From NCBI GenBank assembly GCA_030152565.1, contig JASLJE010000004.1, forward strand, positions 62,001 to 126,000: a stretch of 64,000 nucleotides of DNA. Direction: 5' to 3'. The position numbers and the translations under genes were made by a program. The notes under the pieces were generated by a model. The model saw only the letters and a list, made by a program, of their open reading frames with translations. It was not told the DNA's origin and made no database searches. The first letter of the stretch is position 1, and each line of letters starts with the position of its first letter. Origin of the DNA: Peptoniphilaceae bacterium. GTDB lineage: Bacteria > Bacillota > Clostridia > Tissierellales > Peptoniphilaceae. This document shows, one piece after another, positions 17,481-24,600 of the stretch.

Positions 17481-18827
17481 ATGGAAATAAAAGATAAAAA
17501 AATATTAATTTATGGCCTGGGAATTACAGGTATATCCAGTATTAAGGCCCTATCAAAGATGGGGACCCAAGTCTATGTTTATGACAGCAAGGATAAGAAG
17601 GACCTGGAAAAGGTATTTAAAGACTTGGAGGGCTTTGACTATAGCTATGTGGAAGAAGTTGAGGCCATAGACTGGAAGAACCTGGACTATATGTTAAAGA
17701 GCCCAGGTATTAGAAGGGATAATTCTCTAGTAAAACTAGCTAGAGATCAAGGGCTAGAGGTAGTATCTGATTTAGAGTTAGCCTATAGGATCTGGGGAGG
17801 CTCTAGGATGATTGCCATAACTGGAACCAACGGTAAGACTACAACGACTTCTCTAGTTGCCCATATTTTAAGCCAGGCAGGTATTAAGAACCACTTGGTG
17901 GGAAATATTGGAATTGGACTTTTATGGAAGATGTATGAAAATCCTGACGATTATTTTGTCCTTGAAAGCTCAAGCTTTCAATTGGCCTCAGTAGAAGAGT
18001 TTAACCCCTTCCTAGGAGCCATTATAAATATAAGTGAGGACCACCTGGACTGGCATGGTAGCTATGAGGATTATATTAGCTCAAAACTAAACTTGGCCAG
18101 GAGGATGACAGAAAATCAAAGTCTTATTCTCAACTATGAGGATCCTTTATATGATAGGATGGTCAGTGAGACCAGGGCAGATATTATAAGAGTATCTACC
18201 AAGAGAAAATTAGAAGATGGTTATTATCTAGATGGAAAATCTTTATCCTATAGGGGAATAGAGATTATAAACAGGGATGAAATATCCTTGGTTGGAATCC
18301 ACAATGTGGAAAATATTTTATTTGCCATAGCACTTACCAGCAGTATGAATGTGGACCTTAGAGTGATAAGAGAAGCTATAATGACCTTTAAAGGAGTGGC
18401 CCACAGGATAGAATATGTGGACAAGATAAAAGGAGTTAGCTACTATAATGACTCTAAGGGGACCAATGTGGACTCTACAGTAAATGCCCTAAGAGGATTT
18501 GAAAACCAAGTTATTTTAATAGCTGGTGGCTATGATAAGAATGTGGCTTTTGATCAAATTTTTGAGGGAAGAAAGAATATTAAGAGTCTACTTTTAATAG
18601 GTCAAACCAAGTATAAGTTGTATGAGACAGCTAAAAACCATGGAGTGAAAAACATAGAACTTTTAAACAGCCTATCAGAGGCGGTTACCAGAGCCTATAG
18701 CCTGGCCCAAGATGGGGATGTAGTCCTACTATCACCTGCCTGTGCCAGTTGGGGCATGTATGATAACTTCGAACAAAGGGGAAATGATTTTAAAAAGGCT
18801 GTCCAAAGGTTAGCGGAGAGAAAATGA
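17481..18827 (+). CDS. murD: UDP-MurNAc-L-alanine:D-glutamate ligase
   Basis: Cytoplasmic ATP-dependent ligase of 448 residues adding D-Glu to UDP-MurNAc-L-Ala. The N-terminal Rossmann domain begins ILIYGLGITGISS; the central domain has the ATP loop TGTNGKTTTTSL and the glutamate/histidine segments of Mur ligases in NISEDHLDWHG; the C-terminal domain includes YNDSKGTN and the SPACASWGMYDNFEQRG signature. The stop overlaps ftsW by four bases (ATGA). Confidence 0.97.
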   Translation: MEIKDKKILIYGLGITGISSIKALSKMGTQVYVYDSKDKKDLEKVFKDLEGFDYSYVEEVEAIDWKNLDYMLKSPGIRRDNSLVKLARDQGLEVVSDLELAYRIWGGSRMIAITGTNGKTTTTSLVAHILSQAGIKNHLVGNIGIGLLWKMYENPDDYFVLESSSFQLASVEEFNPFLGAIINISEDHLDWHGSYEDYISSKLNLARRMTENQSLILNYEDPLYDRMVSETRADIIRVSTKRKLEDGYYLDGKSLSYRGIEIINRDEISLVGIHNVENILFAIALTSSMNVDLRVIREAIMTFKGVAHRIEYVDKIKGVSYYNDSKGTNVDSTVNALRGFENQVILIAGGYDKNVAFDQIFEGRKNIKSLLLIGQTKYKLYETAKNHGVKNIELLNSLSEAVTRAYSLAQDGDVVLLSPACASWGMYDNFEQRGNDFKKAVQRLAERK

Positions 18828-19951
18828 GTAAAAAGCTTGAAAATAAATCAGGAAAATTAAATACTACTATTTTAATCTTATCAATTTTACTGGGCGTAAT
18901 AGGACTTTTTGTAATCCTAAGTTCTAGTGCCTACCTAACCATAAAACATGGAGGTGGGAAATTTTACTATGTTAAAAGGCAGGGGGGCTTTTTAATCATG
19001 GGGATAATTTTAATGTTATTAGTCTCTAGAATTGATTATAGGAATTTCAGAAAATACTCAGTTTTGATTTATGGGATATCCTTGATTTTATTATTAATGA
19101 GCTTGGGTGGTCCCTTTGCCAAGTCCTATAACTTCACTAGAAGAGGAGTCAAGTTAGGCCCTATTTCTTTTATGCCATCAGACATATATAAGTTGGCCAG
19201 CATAATATTTTTTGCGAATTTTCTAGTTAAAAATAGGAAGAACAGGGACAAGTTTTTTAAGGGTATGGTTTTAAGTGGGATTATCATTGTTGTTCCATCT
19301 TTTATCATGGTGCTTCAACCGGATTTCTCCACCTTTGCAACTATAGTAATGGTTCTTTTAATCATGTATATAGTTTACGGCCTGCCTAAAAAGTTTGCCC
19401 CTGTCCTTGTACTAGTAATAGGCCTTGGCATATTTGCACTTTATAAGGTGGCAGATTACTATGATGTTTATCAATTAAAGAGGATATTTGCCTTTAGAGA
19501 TCCAGAAAAGTATTATTTAACTGACTCCTGGCAAATCTTAAACTCTCTTTTCTCAGTGAGTAGGGGAGGGGTTACAGGTGTAGGCTTTGGCCAGTCCATC
19601 TTTAAGTATGGCTACCTGGCTGAAGAGGTAAATAACGACATGATCTTTGCTGTTATAGCAGAGGAGACAGGCTTTATAGGATCAGTTATCTTTATAGGGA
19701 TTATTGTAGCCTTTGTCATATCTATACTTAAGGTTGCCATCAAGGTCAAGGATCCCTTTGCCAAGTTGGTTGTCTTTGGAATAGGTATACTTATCTTTAT
19801 CCAGTCCTTTATAAATATAGGGGTATCCTTGAATTTAGTTCCAAATACAGGTATAACTTTGCCCTTTATTTCCTATGGGGGAACTTCCCTGGGAATGATG
19901 TATGTAATGACTGGCGTAGTCTTGAGTATTTCAAGATTTGAGGACAAATAA
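18824..19951 (+). CDS. ftsW: SEDS-family peptidoglycan polymerase FtsW
   Basis: Multi-helix SEDS glycosyltransferase of 375 residues that polymerises lipid II together with a class B PBP, here very likely the gene at 14262. Motifs: VLQPDFSTF with the essential Asp, SRGGVTGVGFG, NDMIFAVIAEETGFIG and the late FISYGGTSLG. Its position after murD and before ftsZ favours FtsW over RodA. No murG, murB, divIB or ftsA follows. The ftsZ promoter starts right after its stop. Confidence 0.95.
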   Translation: MSKKLENKSGKLNTTILILSILLGVIGLFVILSSSAYLTIKHGGGKFYYVKRQGGFLIMGIILMLLVSRIDYRNFRKYSVLIYGISLILLLMSLGGPFAKSYNFTRRGVKLGPISFMPSDIYKLASIIFFANFLVKNRKNRDKFFKGMVLSGIIIVVPSFIMVLQPDFSTFATIVMVLLIMYIVYGLPKKFAPVLVLVIGLGIFALYKVADYYDVYQLKRIFAFRDPEKYYLTDSWQILNSLFSVSRGGVTGVGFGQSIFKYGYLAEEVNNDMIFAVIAEETGFIGSVIFIGIIVAFVISILKVAIKVKDPFAKLVVFGIGILIFIQSFINIGVSLNLVPNTGITLPFISYGGTSLGMMYVMTGVVLSISRFEDK

Positions 19952-19953
19952 CT

Positions 19954-19982
19954 TTGAAATTAGCTATTAATATTGATATAAT
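19954..19982 (+). promoter_or_regulatory. Strong sigma-A promoter of ftsZ
   Basis: TTGAAA (19954-19959), exactly 17 bases, then TATAAT (19977-19982) with a TGA extension directly in front. It begins three bases after the ftsW stop and would start transcription near 19989, giving a leader of about 64 bases. ftsZ is therefore uncoupled from the upstream cluster at least in part. Confidence 0.9.
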
Positions 19983-20052
19983 GTAATTTAGAATAATTAT
20001 ATTTCAATGATTGTATATAAATTTAGATTTAAATAGAAAAGTGGAGGTAGAA

Positions 20053-21102
20053 ATGAGCAACTTCGATATGGAAATGAATGACACAGGCTTAGCGAAAATT
20101 AAAGTAATTGGTGTTGGTGGTGGAGGAAACAATGCCATTAACAGAATGAAATCTTCCGGATTAAAGGGTGTGGAATTTATTGCTATTAATACTGATAAGC
20201 AAATATTAGCAGCAATTGACACAGATCAAACTCTTCAAATTGGTACTAAACTAACTAGAGGTTTAGGATCAGGCGGTAACCCAGATGTGGGAGAAAAGGC
20301 TGCCGAAGAAAGTAAAAATGAAATAGCAGACATCTTAGCTGGAGCAGACATGGTATTTGTAACAGCTGGTATGGGTGGAGGTACTGGAACTGGTGCAGCA
20401 CCTATAGTTGCTGAAGTAGCCAAAGAAATGGGTATCTTAACTGTTTCAGTAGTTACTAAACCTTTTATGTTTGAAGGAAGAAACAGACAAAAACAAGCTG
20501 AAAAAGGTATAGAAAAATTAAAAGATAAGGTGGATACTTTAATAGTTATCCCAAATGATAGATTATTACAAACAGCAGAAAAGAGAACTACCATGTTAGA
20601 AGCCTTCCAAATGGCTGACCAAGTACTTATGGATGGTATCAAGGGTATTTCAGACTTAATCGCTGTTCCAAATATGATAAACCTTGACTTTGCTGACGTT
20701 CAATCAGTTATGAAGGACCAAGGAATTGCCCATATGGGTATAGGTATGGCCAATGGTGAAAACAGGGCAGTTGAAGCAGCTAAGGCAGCTATTAAGTCAC
20801 CTTTACTAGAAACTTCAATTGACGGAGCTAAGGCTGTTCTTATAAATATTACTGCAGCTGATTTAGGTATTTTTGAAATCAACGAAGCAGCAGAATTAAT
20901 TAGGGAAATCACAGACCCAGAAGCAAATATTATCTTTGGTGCTGGACTTGATTCAAGCATGAAGGAAGATCTAAAAATCACCGTTATAGGTACAGGTTTT
21001 GACGATAAGAAAATAAGTGCTCAAAACACTAATAAGAAAATCGAAAAGAAAGATGACGATGGTGGTTCAGGACTTTATATACCAGATTTCTTAAGAGGTT
21101 AA
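20053..21102 (+). CDS. ftsZ: Cell division GTPase FtsZ
   Basis: Tubulin-like GTPase of 349 residues that forms the Z ring. The nucleotide-binding motif is GGGTGTGAAP, preceded by IKVIGVGGGGNNAINRM; the T7 loop has NLDFADVQSVM. The C-terminal linker is very short and ends in the partner-binding peptide LYIPDFLRG. ATG at 20053 with GTGGAGG upstream is the start; an upstream in-frame TTG at 20011 would give an unconserved extension. Codon use is biased to AT-ending codons compared with its neighbours, in line with high expression. nrdR follows after two bases. Confidence 0.97.
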   Translation: MSNFDMEMNDTGLAKIKVIGVGGGGNNAINRMKSSGLKGVEFIAINTDKQILAAIDTDQTLQIGTKLTRGLGSGGNPDVGEKAAEESKNEIADILAGADMVFVTAGMGGGTGTGAAPIVAEVAKEMGILTVSVVTKPFMFEGRNRQKQAEKGIEKLKDKVDTLIVIPNDRLLQTAEKRTTMLEAFQMADQVLMDGIKGISDLIAVPNMINLDFADVQSVMKDQGIAHMGIGMANGENRAVEAAKAAIKSPLLETSIDGAKAVLINITAADLGIFEINEAAELIREITDPEANIIFGAGLDSSMKEDLKITVIGTGFDDKKISAQNTNKKIEKKDDDGGSGLYIPDFLRG

Positions 21103-21104
21103 TT

Positions 21105-21560
21105 ATGAAATGTCCATATTGTGGTTTTCACGATTCTAAGGTAATTGACTCTAGACCTACAGAAGATAATGAAGCTGTTAGAAGAAGAAGGTCTTGTTTA
21201 AAGTGTGAAAAGAGATTTACAACCTACGAAAGATTTGAAGACCAGGCAATAGTAGTTATAAAAAAAGACAATACTAGAGAGTCCTATTCCAGGGCCAAGC
21301 TTTTAAATGGGATGATAAGGTCTTGTGAAAAAAGACCGGTTCCTATTGAAGTTTTGGAAAGGGCCATAGATGATATAGAGACCAAGATAAATCACTTAAA
21401 CCAAAAGGAGATAACTTCTGCCTACATTGGTGAAATGGTAATGGAAAAGCTTAAGGAAATCGATAAAGTTGCATATGTTAGATTTGCTTCCGTATATAGA
21501 GAATTTGAAGATGTAGATTATTTTTACGATGAATTGAAAAACCTAAAGGAAGATAAATAA
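21105..21560 (+). CDS. nrdR: Ribonucleotide reductase regulator NrdR
   Basis: ATP/dATP-sensing repressor of 151 residues for ribonucleotide reductase genes. The zinc ribbon is CPYCGF...CLKC, followed by RFTTYERFE; the ATP-cone domain holds VIKKDNTRESYSRAKLLNGM. No nrd genes are in the window, so the targets lie elsewhere. Two bases separate it from ftsZ and it most likely shares the ftsZ promoter, linking dNTP supply control to division protein output. A clear terminator follows. Confidence 0.97.
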   Translation: MKCPYCGFHDSKVIDSRPTEDNEAVRRRRSCLKCEKRFTTYERFEDQAIVVIKKDNTRESYSRAKLLNGMIRSCEKRPVPIEVLERAIDDIETKINHLNQKEITSAYIGEMVMEKLKEIDKVAYVRFASVYREFEDVDYFYDELKNLKEDK

Positions 21561-21567
21561 ATCTATT

Positions 21568-21595
21568 AAAGCTATTCTTTTTAGAATAGCTTTTT
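21568..21595 (+). terminator. Intrinsic terminator after nrdR
   Basis: A perfect 10-bp stem AAAGCTATTC (21568-21577) with GAATAGCTTT (21584-21593), loop TTTTTA, then T residues. The rarA start codon follows only 18 bases later. Confidence 0.93.
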
Positions 21596-21612
21596 CATAT
21601 AAAGGATAAAAG

Positions 21613-22935
21613 ATGGATTTTTTTGAAATTAACAAGCAAAAACAATTAAATAAGAATGCTCCTCTGGCAGCTAGGATGAGGCCAGAGAGTCTGGCAGACT
21701 ACATAGGTCAAGACCACTTGGTAGCTAGGGACAAGCCCCTTTACAGGATGATTAAGGCAGATAGGATCAGCTCTATGATTTTTTATGGGCCTCCTGGAAC
21801 GGGAAAGACTACCCTGGCCTATATTATAGCCAAGACCACCAGGATGAACTATGAAAAGCTATCAGCAGTTACAGCAGGAGTAAAGGATATTAGGGAAATT
21901 ATAAAAATAGCAGAGGACAACCTGTCCATGTACAATACTAGGACTATTCTTTTCATTGACGAGATTCACAGGTTTAATAAGTCCCAGCAAGATGCCCTTC
22001 TACCCTTTGTGGAAAACGGGACCTTGATCCTAATAGGGGCAACAACAGAAAACCCTTATTTTGAGGTCAACAAGGCCCTTTTATCCAGGTGTCAGGTTCT
22101 TCAGCTAAAACACCTGGAAGAGGCGGATATAGAAAAGGTTTTAAGGCGGGCTCTAGAGGATAAGGATAGGGGCTTTGGCAACTATAAGATAAGTTTAGAT
22201 GACCAGGCCCTGGCCTATTTAATAAGGTCTTCGTCAGGAGATGCAAGAACTGCTCTTAATTCCTTGGAGATTGCAGTTTTATCAACAGACCAGGTAGATG
22301 GGAAAATATCCATAGGCATGGAAGATATAAAAAACTCCACCATAAAGAAGGTGGCCATCTATGATAAGTCATCTGACCAACACTATAATACGGTTTCTGC
22401 CTTTATTAAATCCATGAGAGGATCAGACCCAGATGCTGCCCTTTATTACCTGGCCATCATGTTAAATGCTGGTGAGGACATAAAGTTTATAGCCAGGAGG
22501 ATGATAATTTTTGCTTCAGAGGATGTGGGAAATGCAGATCCTAAAGCTTTAGACTTGTCAGTTTCCTGCTTTAATGCTATAAATATAATAGGTATGCCAG
22601 AGGCTAGAATTATTCTTTCACAAACCGCTATTTATTTAGCCCTTGCTCCCAAGAGCAACAGCAGCTATCTAGCTATTGACAGGGCCATGGATTTTGTTAG
22701 AACTTCCTATCATAGGGATATTCCTAATCACCTAAAAGACAGCCACTATAGTGGGGCTAAAAAGATGGGTTTGGGAAATGATTATAAGTATCCTCATGAT
22801 TATGAAAATGGGTATGTAGATCAAAACTACCTACCAGAAGACATGAGAAGAGAATTCTACAAGCCGGTTAAAAGAGGTTATGAAAAGAAATTGGTGGATA
22901 GGCTAGACATAATAAAAAATATGAATAAGGAGTAA
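21613..22935 (+). CDS. rarA: Replication-associated AAA+ ATPase RarA
   Basis: AAA+ clamp-loader-like ATPase of 440 residues (MgsA/RarA) acting at stalled replication forks. Walker A is GPPGTGKTT, Walker B LFIDEIHRFN, sensor 1 is in GATTENPYF, and the C-terminal tetramerisation region contains YSGAKKMGLGNDYKYPHD. It starts only 18 bases after a terminator with AAAGGA as ribosome site, so it depends on read-through or on a promoter inside nrdR. asnS follows three bases after the stop. Confidence 0.95.
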   Translation: MDFFEINKQKQLNKNAPLAARMRPESLADYIGQDHLVARDKPLYRMIKADRISSMIFYGPPGTGKTTLAYIIAKTTRMNYEKLSAVTAGVKDIREIIKIAEDNLSMYNTRTILFIDEIHRFNKSQQDALLPFVENGTLILIGATTENPYFEVNKALLSRCQVLQLKHLEEADIEKVLRRALEDKDRGFGNYKISLDDQALAYLIRSSSGDARTALNSLEIAVLSTDQVDGKISIGMEDIKNSTIKKVAIYDKSSDQHYNTVSAFIKSMRGSDPDAALYYLAIMLNAGEDIKFIARRMIIFASEDVGNADPKALDLSVSCFNAINIIGMPEARIILSQTAIYLALAPKSNSSYLAIDRAMDFVRTSYHRDIPNHLKDSHYSGAKKMGLGNDYKYPHDYENGYVDQNYLPEDMRREFYKPVKRGYEKKLVDRLDIIKNMNKE

Positions 22936-22938
22936 ATT

Positions 22939-24321
22939 ATGTTAATAAAATATTTGTACAGAGATTATAAAGACTATATAGACCAGGAGATAGAATTAAA
23001 TGGTTGGATCAGGAAAAGCCGTTTTTCTAAAAATATAGGATTTTTAGAGATTAATGACGGATCATTTTTCTCAACAGCCCAAATAGTTGTAGATTCCTCT
23101 ATAGAAAACTTTAATGAGCTTGCCCACTTGGGACTATCAGCTTCCATTAAGGTTAAGGGTAAATTAGTTGAACCTGAAAATGCCAAACAAAAATTTGAAA
23201 TACACGCAAGTGAAATAGAAGTTATAAGTGACTCACCTAAGGACTATCCTCTACAAAACAAGAGACATTCCTTTGAGTTTTTAAGAACCCTACCATCCCT
23301 AAGGGCTAGGACCAATACTTACAATGCAGTATTTAGGGTTAGATCAGAACTTAGCTATGCTATTCACAAGTTCTTTAACGAAGAGGGCTTTGTTTATGTC
23401 CACACTCCAATAATCACTGCCAGTGATGCTGAAGGAGCGGGAGAAATGTTTAGGGTAACTACCATGAACATTGACAAACCAGAAAGAACTGACCAAGGCA
23501 AGGTTGACTTTAGCAAGGACTTCTTTGGTTCAGATTCCCACTTGACAGTAAGTGGTCAATTAGAGGTTGAAGGCTATGCCATGTCCTTTGGAAATGTTTA
23601 TACCTTTGGACCTACTTTTAGGGCGGAAAACTCTAATACACCAAGACACGCAGCAGAGTTCTGGATGGTAGAACCTGAAATTTCTTTTGCTGACTTGGGA
23701 GATGTTATGAATTTAGCAGAAGACATGGTTAAGTATATAGTTAAACATGTTATGGAAAAATTACCAGAAGAAATGGAGTTTTTCAATAAATTTGTAGACA
23801 AGACTCTTTTAGATAGATTAAATAATTTAGTAGAAGCAGACTTTGCTAGAATTACCTATACAGAAGCTATTAAGTTATTAGAAGAATCAGGAAGAGAATT
23901 TAAATATCCAGTAGCCTGGGGAGAAGATTTACAAACTGAACACGAAAGATACCTTTCAGAAGAAGTATTTGAAGGACCAGTTTTTGTAACTGACTATCCA
24001 AAAGACTTTAAGGCCTTTTACATGAGACTTAATGACGACAAAAAGACTGTTGCGGCAGCAGACTTATTGGTTCCAGGAGTAGGAGAGTTAATCGGTGGAT
24101 CCCAAAGGGAAGAAAGAGTTGAGATCCTTGAAGAAATGATGGTGGAAAAGGGAATAAATGTGGATGACTACCAATGGTATCTAGACCTTAGAAGATACGG
24201 AGGAGTACCTCATGGTGGTTATGGTCTAGGATTTGAAAGAATGGTTATGTACATGACTGGTATGAAAAACATTAGAGACGTGATTCCTTATCCAAGAACA
24301 GTTAACTCTATGCACAAATAG
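22939..24321 (+). CDS. asnS: Asparaginyl-tRNA synthetase
   Basis: Class IIb synthetase of 460 residues charging tRNA-Asn. An N-terminal OB-fold anticodon-binding domain (about 1-105) leads into the catalytic domain with motif 2 near TFGPTFRAENSNTPRHAAEFWMVE and motif 3 GLGFERMVMYMTG, closing IRDVIPYPRT. AsnRS rather than AspRS is indicated by the short length, the absence of a GAD insert and the ASDAEGAGEMFRV stretch. AAGGAG lies before the ATG. The TAG stop touches the -35 box of the leuS leader promoter. Confidence 0.95.
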   Translation: MLIKYLYRDYKDYIDQEIELNGWIRKSRFSKNIGFLEINDGSFFSTAQIVVDSSIENFNELAHLGLSASIKVKGKLVEPENAKQKFEIHASEIEVISDSPKDYPLQNKRHSFEFLRTLPSLRARTNTYNAVFRVRSELSYAIHKFFNEEGFVYVHTPIITASDAEGAGEMFRVTTMNIDKPERTDQGKVDFSKDFFGSDSHLTVSGQLEVEGYAMSFGNVYTFGPTFRAENSNTPRHAAEFWMVEPEISFADLGDVMNLAEDMVKYIVKHVMEKLPEEMEFFNKFVDKTLLDRLNNLVEADFARITYTEAIKLLEESGREFKYPVAWGEDLQTEHERYLSEEVFEGPVFVTDYPKDFKAFYMRLNDDKKTVAAADLLVPGVGELIGGSQREERVEILEEMMVEKGINVDDYQWYLDLRRYGGVPHGGYGLGFERMVMYMTGMKNIRDVIPYPRTVNSMHK

Positions 24322-24350
24322 TTGCAATAAGAAAAGTTTTCTGATAGAAT
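24322..24350 (+). promoter_or_regulatory. Promoter of the leuS T-box transcript
   Basis: TTGCAA (24322-24327), 17 bases, TAGAAT (24345-24350), with a TGA extension before the -10. Transcription would begin near 24357. Confidence 0.82.
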
Positions 24351-24356
24351 ACTTTT

Positions 24357-24568
24357 GAAAATGAATATTAAGGCTATGATTAGAAGTAGTAGGTAGTTGA
24401 AGCTTATAGAGAGTTTGTGGTTGGTGGAAACAAACAGTGGAGGCTAGTGAACTTGTCTATGAGCTATACGGCAACTTACCGTTATAAGTTGAGAGGATAC
24501 ACCTTAGGTGTATCAATAAGAGTGGTAACGCGGACCTTTCGTCTCTTAGGAGATGGGGGTCTTTTTTT
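24357..24568 (+). promoter_or_regulatory. T-box leader controlling leuS
   Basis: Untranslated leader of about 240 bases before leuS with T-box hallmarks. Stem I shows AGTAG-type bases, AGAGAG and the distal loop GGTTGGTGGAA. A short hairpin follows (GATACACC 24496-24503 with GGTGTATC 24507-24514). The T-box proper is AGAGTGGTAACGCGG (24519-24533), and a terminator stem follows (24533-24545 with 24550-24561, T run 24562-24568). Uncharged tRNA-Leu should stabilise the antiterminator. The specifier codon is not certain: GAACTTG at 24449-24455 offers CTT or TTG, both Leu. The leader also contains ATG-less short frames that I reject as genes. Confidence 0.93.
24533..24568 (+). terminator. T-box terminator hairpin before leuS
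   Basis: Stem of 12 pairs with one bulge, 24533-24545 against 24550-24561, loop TTAG, then seven T. It competes with the antiterminator formed by the T-box sequence just upstream. Confidence 0.88.
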
Positions 24569-24600
24569 ATTTAGATTTTATATTGATAAAGGAGACTAGA

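Noticed and set aside
20011..20052. Upstream TTG start for ftsZ
   Set aside because: The added residues are not conserved, and GTGGAGG lies before the ATG at 20053.
20235..20981. Minus-strand frames opposite ftsZ
   Set aside because: They mirror the biased ftsZ codons and have no ribosome sites or recognisable sequence.
24417..24599. Short plus-strand open frame in the leuS leader
   Set aside because: It runs through the T-box, stem and terminator, has no ribosome site, and its codons follow RNA structure rather than protein constraint.
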